This document shows, one piece after another, positions 8,136 to 16,147 of a DNA stretch of 41,151 bases. The translations under genes and the position numbers were made by a program. Source of the DNA: Clostridium grantii DSM 8605 (GTDB lineage Bacteria; Bacillota; Clostridia; Clostridiales; Clostridiaceae); assembly GCF_900129965.1 (NCBI RefSeq), contig NZ_FQXM01000032.1:1-41151 (forward strand), given 5' to 3'. How positions within the stretch are numbered: the first letter of the stretch is position 1; the number at the start of each line of letters is the position of its first letter. The notes beneath the pieces are model-generated. The model was given only the letters and a program-made list of their open reading frames with translations, was not told where the DNA came from and ran no database searches.

Positions 8136-8702
8136 ATGACACAAATTACTAAAAATGCATTGGCTGATTCATTAAAAAAACAAATGCAGATAACACCACT
8201 GGCTAAAATCACCATTAACGATATTGTTAATGAATGCGGGCTAACTCGAAGGACATTATATTATTATTTTCATGATGTCTATGATCTTTTAGAATGGATT
8301 TATATCACTGAGTTAAAAGAAGTTCTTGGTAAAAATAGGACTTGCCAAACATGGAAAAAAGGTTTCTTAGAAGTACTAAATTATTTACTGCAAAACAAAA
8401 AAATGGTTTTAAACACTTATAATTCCCTTGATAGAGATATTTTAGAAAATCATTTATATAGTGAAATATTTAATATTATTTTAGAGGTGGTAAATGAACT
8501 TTCAAAAGGTTTAATTGTTTCAGAGGAAGATAAAAATTATGTAGCAAAATTTTATAAAATTCTTTTTACAGGGATAATAATTGATTGGATAAAAAATAAT
8601 ATGGATGAAGATACTGAAGAATTAGTTAATAATTTTGATAAAATAATAAACGGAGATATTTATAGAGCATTATTAAAATATGAAAAAAAGGAAGTCATTT
8701 AA
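8136..8702 (+). CDS. TetR/AcrR-family regulator
   Basis: 188 residues from ATG 8136. An in-frame GTG at 8127 lies inside the ribosome site AGAGGTGA, so the later ATG is preferred. N-terminal helix-turn-helix: ITINDIVNECGLTRRTLYYYF (key residues G-L-T-R-R-T-L-Y-Y-Y-F), the TetR DNA-binding signature. The C-terminal helical domain resembles the DhaS-like TetR subgroup. It converges on the oleate hydratase gene and shares a bidirectional terminator with it. Control of that gene, perhaps by sensing fatty acids, is a reasonable guess from position but not shown; no palindrome common to both promoters was found. Confidence 0.9.
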   Translation: MTQITKNALADSLKKQMQITPLAKITINDIVNECGLTRRTLYYYFHDVYDLLEWIYITELKEVLGKNRTCQTWKKGFLEVLNYLLQNKKMVLNTYNSLDRDILENHLYSEIFNIILEVVNELSKGLIVSEEDKNYVAKFYKILFTGIIIDWIKNNMDEDTEELVNNFDKIINGDIYRALLKYEKKEVI

Positions 8703-8720
8703 AATTGAAATGACTTCCTT
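8688..8720. terminator. Bidirectional terminator between the TetR and oleate hydratase genes
   Basis: A 13-bp perfect stem AAGGAAGTCATTT / AAATGACTTCCTT with a 7-nt loop. A-rich and T-rich flanks serve both strands. It overlaps the TetR stop codon. Confidence 0.85.
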
Positions 8721-8728
8721 ACTATTTT

Positions 8729-10432
8729 TTAAATTAAACCTTCTAAAGTTGTATTGCTTAATAATTTTTTAATAATTGATTCAGCTGGTAATGGTCGTCC
8801 ACTATACATTGCTTTAGTTGCATTAGCTACAACACGTACATCATATTGACTAGCATATATTTCAGGTGGATTTTTTTCAAGTTTAAGCAAAGTATATACA
8901 GCCATAATTGCAGAACGAACTGAGTATTCAACAGTAAATACGCAATCATCTTTAATTTCTGCAAATTGACCTAAAAATGCAAGGTTTGTACTACCAGCAG
9001 GTACAACTTCAGGTCTATCTCCTTTAACACGAGGCATAAACTGACTTGTAATATAAGGCATCATACAAGGAAGTACAATTGAAGTATCAATATATTCATG
9101 CATGTCTTTCTCATCAATTCCCAAATGATATAAAAGTTCTTGTAATAATTCTTTACCAGTACAGTCACTCATTTTCTTTTTGATGAAATCCCCTTCATTA
9201 TCTGGGAATAACGCATATGCCCACATAACTATAACATCATCAGGTTGATTAGTAAATTGAGGTTGTCTATTAACAGTAACACTTAATAACCAGTTTGAAT
9301 CTTTAACTGTTATTATTCCACCTGTTACAGTTTTGTGGGGAGCGATTTCTCTTTCAGCAAATTTTTCAACAAGGGCTCTCATTTTAGGACCTTTAGCAGT
9401 GATTGTATATGATTCCCATTTAGTTTTGTCTATATCACTACAGAAAACTTCTGGTTTTCCAAAAGCAGAATCTTTTTCAGCTATTTTTTTCCATAAACTC
9501 CAGCATCCACCTTCGCTTCTATTTAACTCTGGAGCTGTGTTCATATCTCCTAGTGTAGAATTTTCAGTCATAGATCCATTAGTAAAGAATACCAAATCAC
9601 TTTCTGTAGTTTTTATAAATTCTTCTTTTTCTCCGTTACGAATCAAATGAATTCCTTTAACTGTTTTTTTATCTCCAGTAATATCTATGTCTAAATCAGT
9701 TACTTGTGTATTTAAATCAAATCTAACCTTTTGTGCTTCTAATTTTTTAATAAGTGGAAGAATCATTGAATCATATTGATTAAATTTAGTGAATACTAAC
9801 CCTTCCATTTTGCTCATTCCTGGCATTAAATGCATAAAACGGTGCATATAACGTTTCATTTCTACTAAGCTATGCCAATTTTCAAATGCAAACATACTTC
9901 TCCAATATAGCCAAAAATCAGTTTCTAAGAATGATGCATCGAAAAATTGTTCAACAGTAATTGCACCTAAATCAGCTTCTTTTACAAGAAATAACTTAGT
10001 TAGTTGATCAACATGATGTTTTTCTAGTCCAAGAGTTGAAAAATCAAGTTTTTCGCCACGATTAGCAATGGCACGACAATTAGAATAGTTAGGATCATTA
10101 TCATTTAATTCTTTAAATTCATCTAAAACAGTTCTTCCTGATTCTTCTAATGAAGATACTTCTGAAAATAAGTCCCACATACATTCATAATGCTCTTCCA
10201 TTTCTCTTCCACCACGAGCAAGGTATCCATCTTCTGCATTCCTAGATCCATCCATAGAACCGCCTAAAATATTAGCTTGTTCTAAAATTGTAATATTTTC
10301 ACCCTTCATATGACCATCACGTATCAAATATTCAGCAGCAGCTAATGAAGCTATACCCCCACCAATTAAATATGCTTTTTTACTTTCAATTCCTTCTGGT
10401 TTTAATGTGTTGATTCTTTCGTAATTCACCAT
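8729..10432 (-). CDS. ohyA: Oleate hydratase (MCRA family, FAD-dependent)
   Basis: 567 residues, slightly shorter than the usual 570-650. It adds water to cis-9 double bonds of unsaturated fatty acids to give 10-hydroxy acids, a detoxification route in Gram-positive bacteria. FAD-binding motif GGGIASLAAA lies near residue 24, followed by ILEQANILGGSMDG. The segment ARGGREMEEHYECMWDLF holds the acidic residue that activates water. SMFAFENWHSLVEMKRY and MPYITSQFMPR are family hallmarks. The start is supported by AAGGAG about 12 nt upstream. It is monocistronic and convergent with a TetR gene. A hairpin element lies between its promoter region and the EAL remnant. Confidence 0.95.
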   Translation of the reverse strand: MVNYERINTLKPEGIESKKAYLIGGGIASLAAAEYLIRDGHMKGENITILEQANILGGSMDGSRNAEDGYLARGGREMEEHYECMWDLFSEVSSLEESGRTVLDEFKELNDNDPNYSNCRAIANRGEKLDFSTLGLEKHHVDQLTKLFLVKEADLGAITVEQFFDASFLETDFWLYWRSMFAFENWHSLVEMKRYMHRFMHLMPGMSKMEGLVFTKFNQYDSMILPLIKKLEAQKVRFDLNTQVTDLDIDITGDKKTVKGIHLIRNGEKEEFIKTTESDLVFFTNGSMTENSTLGDMNTAPELNRSEGGCWSLWKKIAEKDSAFGKPEVFCSDIDKTKWESYTITAKGPKMRALVEKFAEREIAPHKTVTGGIITVKDSNWLLSVTVNRQPQFTNQPDDVIVMWAYALFPDNEGDFIKKKMSDCTGKELLQELLYHLGIDEKDMHEYIDTSIVLPCMMPYITSQFMPRVKGDRPEVVPAGSTNLAFLGQFAEIKDDCVFTVEYSVRSAIMAVYTLLKLEKNPPEIYASQYDVRVVANATKAMYSGRPLPAESIIKKLLSNTTLEGLI

Positions 10433-10487
10433 AATTGTAAATATCTCCTTTTCAATTTAAAAAATTTATTATATATATATCTTGCAT

Positions 10488-10557
10488 CAACTTAATTTAT
10501 ACTTCTACAAAATCTCCATTTTTCTAGAAGTTTTGGACCCATATAAATTAATAGTTG
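10488..10557 (+). repeat. Nested-hairpin dispersed element, copy 2
   Basis: Outer arms CAACTTAATTTAT and ATAAATTAATAGTTG surround an inner CAAAATCTCC ... GAAGTTTTGG. About 70 bp, in the 205-bp gap upstream of the oleate hydratase gene. The same outer and inner arms occur at 29079-29146. The remaining part, 10558-10637, holds only a short unassigned frame. Confidence 0.65.
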
Positions 10558-10637
10558 AAGCAGTTTGTCCATATAAAGATAATATGCTTTTTATAAAAGA
10601 GAGTAAATTATCAAAATAGGCGATTTGTGTAAAGTTG

Positions 10638-11466
10638 TTACAAAATGTTTGATTTGTGAAGTATTTTATCACAAGGCTTGCTTATATAATAACCCTGGGC
10701 ATAATCTACCCCTAAACTTTCTACAATCCTTAGTATTTCTTTGTTCTCCACAAATTCTGCAACAGTTTCTATATTAAAAGCTTTTGCCATGTTGACTATT
10801 GAGTTAACTAAATATAAATTTTCTTCTTTTTCATTGATATCTTTTATGAATGAACCATCAATTTTCAAATAATCTGCTGGTACCTTTTTAAGATACTCTA
10901 TGCTAGAAAATCCTACCCCAAAATCATCAATAGAAAATTTATAATTTTTACTTTTGAACTCCTCTATTATGGAAATGAACTCATTCAAATTTTCTATATT
11001 TTCTGTTTCAGTTATCTCAAATATTATATTTTCATGTTTAATTCCATATTTATCAATAATAGAGTTAGCCTTATACAAATAATCAGCATTATTTGTGACT
11101 TTTGCTGATAAGTTAAAGGAAAAGATTAATTTATCAGTTTTATCTATTTTATTTTTATACAAAAGTGCTTTTTCTAATATTATTAAATCAAGTTCATCAA
11201 TTATATTATTTTTTTCTGCTATTAATATAAATGGATATGGTGAAAGATAATCATCACCTTCTTTTATTCTCATCAATACTTCATATTTTATTATTTCTTT
11301 TGTTCTATTATCTATTAATGGTTGAAAAAATGGTACTAATTTATCTTCTTTTATGGCTTCTTTTAAATATATTAATTTTCTATAATCATCATCCATATTT
11401 TTTGTTAATTCTTCTAAACTTGCAAATAAAAACTGATTGTTTTTATTTTTTAAGTTTCTTATTATG
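10638..11466 (-). pseudogene. 5'-truncated EAL-domain c-di-GMP phosphodiesterase
   Basis: The EAL domain is complete. It has EVL in place of EAL (KYEVLMRI), N in FNLSAK, E in FEITETE, the double aspartate in IDDFGVGFSS, K in YLKIDGSFI, E in VAEFVE, and the closing AQGYYISKP. All metal- and base-binding positions look intact. Reading in frame past the ATG at 11396 upstream to 11466 gives more protein sequence (IIRNLKNKNNQFLFASLEEL), typical of the linker behind a PAS or GGDEF domain. It then runs straight into palindromic element copy D. So the sensory or cyclase N-terminus and the promoter have been lost. The ATG at 11396 has no ribosome site. Expression is doubtful. Confidence 0.8.
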
Positions 11467-11545
11467 GCAACAAAAACTGTTCCAGTTTTTGTAAGGGGTC
11501 AGGCGATTTACAAAAATTGTAAATAAAGTGAACGATTTTTGTTGC
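11467..11545 (+). repeat. GCAACAAAAA palindromic element, copy D
   Basis: A full 79-bp copy. One side cuts the EAL gene, and the other abuts, with 2 bp between, the right copy of the 247-bp repeat. It is thus the junction of two broken genes. Confidence 0.85.
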
Positions 11546-11547
11546 TA

Positions 11548-11730
11548 GCAGTATCCTCAAATGAACAGTCTATTGGAATTAATCAAATAAATCAAGGAAT
11601 CCTTCAAATTGCAAATGTTGTTCAAAGTACTTCAGCTACATCAGAAGAAACCGCTGCTGCAAGTGAAGAATTATCAAGTCAAGCAGCAATGCTAAAGCAA
11701 CAAGTAGCTGGTTTTAACTTAAAGAAATAA
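11548..11730 (+). pseudogene. C-terminal fragment of the chemoreceptor, duplicated
   Basis: The last 61 codons of the chemoreceptor at 4264-6114, ending QQVAGFNLKK, identical at DNA level. There is no start, promoter or ribosome site, because the fragment begins at palindromic element copy D. It is a duplication by-product, not a gene. Confidence 0.9.
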
Positions 11731-11794
11731 ACATGATTTCATTTAGTAGGAAAATTATATAGAAGTAATTAGAAACTGCCTAAAGTGGCAGTTT
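11548..11794 (+). repeat. Perfect 247-bp inverted repeat, right copy
   Basis: Exact reverse complement of 4200-4446. With that copy it brackets about 7.1 kb (4447-11547). It includes the terminator stem AAACTGCC / GGCAGTTT at 11773-11794. Confidence 0.9.
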
Positions 11795-11799
11795 ATTTT
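11773..11799 (+). terminator. AACTGCC-family terminator stem after the duplicated fragment
   Basis: AAACTGCC - TAAAGT - GGCAGTTT followed by ATTTTC. It is the same stem as 4194-4221, but in this copy the U-run is interrupted. Confidence 0.6.
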
Positions 11800-11897
11800 C
11801 TATAAAGAGATTTAAAACAAATGTAAAAACAAAATGATGAATACTTAAGTGGCTTCTTACGAAAAATAAAATCAAAATGAATTAAAGGAGCTAACTA

Positions 11898-12794
11898 ATG
11901 AAAAGTATATATTTAGAAGAAATAAAAAAAGGAAACAAAAGAAAAATTTCATTAATGATAATGAAAAAAGTTTTCAGAGAAAATGAAAAAACTATAGCTT
12001 ATATAGGGGATAAAACGGGTGATGTAAAAGCTGAGATTATAGATGAAAAAGATGAGTTAATAGTTGGTGATGTACTAGAATTAGTAGGTGATTTAGATAG
12101 AGTTTTTTCAGTTAAGAGTTACAAAAAAATCTTGAACTATGAGATGGAAGATTATTTACCATGTATTAAAACTCCTATAGAAGAAATTATGCAGGAAATC
12201 AATTCTATTACCCAAGAAGAGGTTATTAGTAAAGAGGGCAAAGCTCTTAATGATTATTTTTTCAGTAATCCAGAGTTTATTGAAAAATTTAAAAAGGGCA
12301 TAGGCGGTGTAAGTCAGCATCATAACTATAGAGGAGGGCTTGCTGAACATACCTTGAATGTGATGTATTTGTCTAGAGTATTAGCTGAAAGATATCAATG
12401 TAAAAACAGAGAAATTGCAATACTAGGGGCGAAGCTTCATGATATTGGGAAAATAGAAGAACTTTTTGTGGATGGTCCCTTTTCTTATACATTAAAAGGA
12501 GAAATAGAGGGTCATATTGTAATAGGGGTTTCTATGCTTGAGGAAGCTTTTAAAGCTAATCCGGAATTATATAATGAAGATTTTAAAGAAAGAATGAAAG
12601 GGTGTATCATTCAACATCATGGGAAATTAGAATATGGGTCACCAAGGCCATTAAACATGGAAGAAGCTTATATAGTGCATTATGGAGATTATATAGATGC
12701 AACTATGAATAAAATAACCCAAATAAAAGAAGGAGTTCTTCCAGGAACTTGGTCAGAATTTGATAGAAGGATAGGAACCAAACTATATCTTTAA
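11898..12794 (+). CDS. YhaM-like 3'-5' exoribonuclease (OB fold plus HD domain)
   Basis: 298 residues, close to the length of Bacillus YhaM (about 314). The N-terminal 85 residues form an OB-type nucleic-acid-binding fold (IAYIGDKTGDVKAEI). An HD phosphohydrolase domain follows, with metal ligands H151 in GGLAEHTLNV, H181-D182 in AKLHDIGKIE, H206 in EGHIVIG, and the HHGKLEYGSPRP segment. Proteins of this class trim single-stranded RNA or DNA from the 3' end. The start follows AAAGGAGCTAACTA. A hypothetical gene lies downstream on the same strand with its own AGGAGG site and could be cotranscribed. Confidence 0.9.
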   Translation: MKSIYLEEIKKGNKRKISLMIMKKVFRENEKTIAYIGDKTGDVKAEIIDEKDELIVGDVLELVGDLDRVFSVKSYKKILNYEMEDYLPCIKTPIEEIMQEINSITQEEVISKEGKALNDYFFSNPEFIEKFKKGIGGVSQHHNYRGGLAEHTLNVMYLSRVLAERYQCKNREIAILGAKLHDIGKIEELFVDGPFSYTLKGEIEGHIVIGVSMLEEAFKANPELYNEDFKERMKGCIIQHHGKLEYGSPRPLNMEEAYIVHYGDYIDATMNKITQIKEGVLPGTWSEFDRRIGTKLYL

Positions 12795-12861
12795 AATAAA
12801 GGTACACAGCTCCTAGATAAAGAATAATATGATATATGAGTGATATTATTAGGAGGCACCA

Positions 12862-13263
12862 GTGAACAATTTTACACAACCAAGTAAAAACAAATTGGAT
12901 AATATAACCCTAGCTTATCCAGAAGAATTAGTATACTATATTAATATGGTAAAGGAAATGAGGAGTGCTAGAGCTATGGTTATGTCCTCTAGACAAAAGG
13001 ATGGACCACCCAAAACACCACCACCAGATATAACACCACAATTGTCAGATCAACCAGATGTAGATCTTAAAGCAGTAGACCCAGGAGCTATAAAGCCATG
13101 TGTATATAGATTTTCTTATATCTGGCCCAAAAGAGGAAAACCTTTTTGGGCATATCTAGTATATGTTGGAAAGAAATCAGTTTCTGGATGGAAATATTAT
13201 AAAAACCGATGGGTTTATTTTGGAATGGATTTAAAAGATATTAAAAGTTTTATTTGTTATTAA
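12862..13263 (+). CDS. Conserved clostridial hypothetical protein
   Basis: 133 residues from a GTG with a very good ribosome site (TTAGGAGG). The first half is a low-complexity, proline-rich linker (GPPKTPPPDITPQ). The second half is a compact aromatic-rich module, CVYRFSYIWPKRGKPFWAYL - VYVGKKSVSGWKYY - RWVYFGMDL, framed by two cysteines (PCVYRF and the C-terminal FICY). I have seen similar modules in small clostridial and Bacillus proteins of unknown function. No signal peptide or membrane segment. It ends just before a terminator. Confidence 0.75.
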   Translation: MNNFTQPSKNKLDNITLAYPEELVYYINMVKEMRSARAMVMSSRQKDGPPKTPPPDITPQLSDQPDVDLKAVDPGAIKPCVYRFSYIWPKRGKPFWAYLVYVGKKSVSGWKYYKNRWVYFGMDLKDIKSFICY

Positions 13264-13289
13264 GCTAAGTAGAGGTAAAATTACAAGAA

Positions 13290-13315
13290 ATAAACTGCCA
13301 GCCAAGGCAGTTTAT
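13290..13315 (+). terminator. AACTGCC-family terminator
   Basis: A 10-bp stem ATAAACTGCC / GGCAGTTTAT with loop AGCCAA, then TTTAT. It follows the hypothetical gene by about 30 bp. Confidence 0.75.
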
Positions 13316-13443
13316 TTTATATTTAATGAACTTTAAAACAATTCAAAAAACAACATAATAAAACTGAAAGAAAAGAAAGTTTTTTTTGCGAACAAAATCC
13401 AAAGTAATAAGGTATACTTTATATGAAAGGGGGAGAGGCACAT

Positions 13444-14189
13444 TGAAAATCAAGAATTAATACTAGAAGCTAAGATTAATTGTTTCGTTAATTATTTCCA
13501 TAGGAGTATTTGTATATAAGGATGCTGAAAAACATGGAATGGACCCTGTAATTTGGACTTTGATTGCAGTGTTAGTTCCAAATCTAATAGGATTTATTAT
13601 TTATTTAGTGGTTCGTTCAGGTAAAAAAGAAGAACTTAAATGCCCAGGTTGTGGAAAATCTGTAGATAATGAATATGTAAAATGTCCTTATTGTGGAAAA
13701 ATGTTAAAAGGAACTTGCTCTAAATGTGGTAAAGCCGTTAATCCAGACTGGGAAAGTTGTCCCTACTGTTCTACTAATATTGATAAAAGCGGTTTTCAAT
13801 ATTCAGAAGGATTTGAAGATAACATATCCTATGCTAATGATATAAATTACAGTAGTTCTGATTATAAAAAAAATAAGAATAACAAAGGGCTAAAAATCAT
13901 AATTGGAATATTTATAGCCTTGATAGTAGCATTTATTCTTATGATAGTTGTTAGTTTTGTAAGTTTTGACTCTGTTTCAAATGTTTCAGTAATGGAAATA
14001 TCTGAAGAAGTTCCAACAGAAGTGAATCAGGTTCTAGGAAAAGAATCCAAAGCAACAATGAAAAGTAGCTATGCTTATTGGGATGGAACAAAAGGAAAGA
14101 GTATACAGGGCAAAGCAGGTGAAAAATTCATATTAAACTACGCATCTGTAGTAAAAGATGGGGAACTGCCAGCAATGGCAGTTTTTTAG
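13444..14189 (+). pseudogene. Double zinc-ribbon membrane protein, damaged at both ends
   Basis: The readable core from ATG 13539 has a membrane segment (VIWTLIAVLVPNLIGFIIYL), two zinc-ribbon units (CPGC/CPYC and CSKC/CPYC) and a second membrane segment (IIIGIFIALIVAFILMIVV), then an outer stub. Upstream, GGGGGAGAG at 13428 precedes a TTG (13444) whose frame stops after five codons. Natural coding sequence (IVSLIISIGVFVYKDAEKHG) resumes out of frame, so the N-terminus is frameshifted. At the 3' end the last codons (ELPAMAVF) are translated from a terminator hairpin, so the outer domain was deleted. Its role is unknown; zinc-ribbon membrane proteins of this form often act as envelope sensors. 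Confidence 0.7.
14164..14188 (+). terminator. AACTGCC-family terminator inside a reading frame
   Basis: AACTGCC - AGCAAT - GGCAGTTTTTT. The stem lies inside the last codons of the zinc-ribbon gene, evidence that the gene lost its natural end. Confidence 0.75.
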
Positions 14190-14209
14190 TTATTTATTAA
14201 AATAAAAGT

Positions 14210-14734
14210 TCAGGCCATCCCCTTAGCAGTTTTGACAATTTCAGCTTTTTCAGTATTTGATAATAATTTTTCAATTAAAATAGTTCCAAATACATATATT
14301 GTTAAAAGTGTGATATTCATCACTAATGTGAATTTCAAACCTAAAGTTGTAATTTGAAAAAATATGATAGGCATTTTAGCACTTGCCCAAGTCATAAGAA
14401 ATAGAAGCACATTTGAGTATCGTGCACCTTTCTTTATCATAATAACTGCCACTGGAAAAGCAGCTATTAATGGTCCCGCCGCAAATGTTCCAAAGAAAAA
14501 TGCTATTGCTATTCCAAGTAACCCTGATTTTTCACCCATTAATTTAATCATAGTTTCTCTTGGTATCCAAACATCCATTAATCCTATTAATACAAAAATA
14601 GGAGGTACAATTTTAAGCATACTTACAAACTGAGATGTTGAAGATTGAATCGCATTAAAACCTAAACTTTTATTATAAATAAATAAACCTACAACTAATA
14701 AAAGTGCTATTATTAATGATTTATGTTTTTTCAT
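14210..14734 (-). CDS. Half-permease of the ArsP_1/DUF318 family, second unit
   Basis: 174 residues with about five membrane segments. The motif AFFFGTFAAGPLIAAFP is followed by MTWASAKMPIIFF, typical of the PF03773 permeases (ArsP, YraQ type) that move small or thiophilic compounds. It starts 1 bp after the stop of the first unit (GTGATGTAAAATG), so the two are translationally coupled. In many bacteria the two halves are one polypeptide. The substrate is unknown. The promoter upstream of the pair carries a CsoR-type palindrome, pointing to copper or reactive sulfur species. Confidence 0.85.
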   Translation of the reverse strand: MKKHKSLIIALLLVVGLFIYNKSLGFNAIQSSTSQFVSMLKIVPPIFVLIGLMDVWIPRETMIKLMGEKSGLLGIAIAFFFGTFAAGPLIAAFPVAVIMIKKGARYSNVLLFLMTWASAKMPIIFFQITTLGLKFTLVMNITLLTIYVFGTILIEKLLSNTEKAEIVKTAKGMA

Positions 14735-14735
14735 T

Positions 14736-15218
14736 TTACATCACCACCCAAATTATATTTGCTACAATAAGCGAAGCTATTAAACCTAATATGTTACGTA
14801 AAATTGTTGATTTTTTCCCAAAATATTTAATTTCAGTTGGTATATACACAAAACCTACGGCCATTACGGAAGAAATGAATCCAGCAATTTGTGCATATCC
14901 GGCACCTTGAGAAATTAATTCAGCTCCCAAAGGATAAGCTACAAAGGGTGGCATAAATGTAATTGAACCAAGCAATACCCCTAAAATAATTCCAATAAAC
15001 CCAGAATCATCTCCTAAAACACTTTTGATAATATGTGGAGTGATCAATGACAATAAAACACCCACAATTATGAATAAAGGAATTAGAACGGGTAAAATCT
15101 TTTTAAATGCCATCCATCCTTTTTTTAGACCTAATTTTGTTTTATTAGGATTTTTTATAAAGGAAAAAATAGTTAAACCTATAGCAAGAAAATATAAAAT
15201 TATTGTTGATATGTCCAT
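14736..15218 (-). CDS. Half-permease of the ArsP_1/DUF318 family, first unit
   Basis: 160 residues from ATG 15218, chosen because TAGGAGGA lies 8 nt upstream; an in-frame ATG further out (15272) has no ribosome site. Four to five membrane segments. LGVLLGSITFMPPFVAYPLG aligns in type with the FGTFAAGPLIAAFP motif of its partner, so the two halves look like an internal duplication that is split or was never fused. It is transcribed from a near-consensus promoter at 15319-15347. Confidence 0.85.
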   Translation of the reverse strand: MDISTIILYFLAIGLTIFSFIKNPNKTKLGLKKGWMAFKKILPVLIPLFIIVGVLLSLITPHIIKSVLGDDSGFIGIILGVLLGSITFMPPFVAYPLGAELISQGAGYAQIAGFISSVMAVGFVYIPTEIKYFGKKSTILRNILGLIASLIVANIIWVVM

Positions 15219-15318
15219 AACAAATCCTCCTATCATATTTACTACAAATCTAGTCAGCAGCAAAGCTACCATGAAGCATAAAATAATTATAGGGCCCTTT
15301 TAAAAATCAATTAAATTG

Positions 15319-15347
15319 ATTATATACCCTTAGGGGGTATATGTCAA
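15319..15347 (-). promoter_or_regulatory. Consensus promoter with a CsoR/CstR-type operator in its spacer
   Basis: Read on the minus strand, TTGACA (15347-15342), exactly 17 bp, TATAAT (15324-15319). A palindrome overlaps spacer and -10: ATATACCC (15322-15329) and GGGTATAT (15335-15342) with a 5-bp centre. ATACCC...GGGTAT palindromes are typical of CsoR, CstR and related repressors of metal or persulfide response. The repressor gene is not in the window. Confidence 0.8.
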
Positions 15348-15464
15348 CTGTAATTGTAATTAAAAAATATATGCAGTTCTTATTAAAAATTATCGACACT
15401 TATTTTAAAAAAAGTTGGATAAGGATTTACTTATGATAAAATTAATAAAAAGGAGTGTGGTTGT

Positions 15465-15650
15465 ATGTTTAATGAAAATAAATCAATTCAAGAAATAAAA
15501 AAGAAAACAAAATTAATCCGTTGCTTGAATTTATTAAATAAACCATTTGGTCCCAATTATTTTCTTTATAATCATTGGACTTTTAAGAGTGTCAAGAATT
15601 TTTTATTATGTTCTACAAAGGTTAAATTATTAGCACCAGCTTTTAATTGA
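15465..15650 (+). CDS. Small unknown protein
   Basis: 61 residues, basic, with two cysteines (IRCLNLL, FLLCSTK). A clear ribosome site (AAAAAGGAG) lies 10 nt before the ATG, with a plausible promoter just ahead. No family is recognised. It could be a true small gene or the front of a truncated one, since the sequence after it is decayed. Divergent from the permease pair. Confidence 0.4.
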   Translation: MFNENKSIQEIKKKTKLIRCLNLLNKPFGPNYFLYNHWTFKSVKNFLLCSTKVKLLAPAFN

Positions 15651-15729
15651 TTAAAGTAACATATGAAATTGGATAGTCAATGATAATCAATAATAATAAA
15701 GAAAATAACCCTAGAAATCAAAACCTGCT

Positions 15730-16002
15730 ATGGGTGTGTCATTAATATTAATAACCGCTAAACGTTTTGGTGGTTTTAACGATTTTGTAGAAGATGCTAA
15801 AGATTATGTTAAGGATGCTGTAAGCAATATAGATATAATTGAGCAATTTAGAATGTGAAAGGACACTGACGTAATAGAAGTGAGTTGAAATGGAGAGTGG
15901 ATTGATGTTTCAGATCAAATTATAACTTAAACAGACGGTTTGAGTTTTGAACATGGTGATTTTATAGTTGAATCCAATGAGAATTGCATCACAGGAAAAT
16001 AA
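15730..16002 (+). pseudogene. Remnant of an unidentified gene with three in-frame stops
   Basis: Starting at ATG 15730, one frame reads MGVSLILITAKRFGGF, then DFVEDAKDYVKDAVSN and IDIIEQFRM, and after TGA, TGA and TAA codons continues as plausible protein to a TAA at 16000-16002. Codon-like composition on both sides of each stop suggests point-mutation decay. No family recognised. Confidence 0.5.
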
Positions 16003-16043
16003 AATTATTTATATACCGAACTATTTACTTAATAAATGTATCT

Positions 16044-16072
16044 TTAACATATTTTTAAATATTTAGTATAAT
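16044..16072 (+). promoter_or_regulatory. Promoter of the amber-interrupted membrane gene
   Basis: TTAACA (16044-16049), 17-bp spacer, TATAAT (16067-16072). The leader has a direct repeat of ACTATAAATGAA. Confidence 0.6.
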
Positions 16073-16147
16073 TTAGAAAGGGAAAGTTAGTTTATACGAC
16101 TTTAAAATAAAACTATAAATGAAACTATAAATGAAAGTGAGGTATAT

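Noticed and set aside
10546..10618. A short frame reading VEAVCPYKDNMLFIKESK up to a stop
   Set aside because: It overlaps the hairpin element arm and has no start. It could be a gene tail but is too short to assign.
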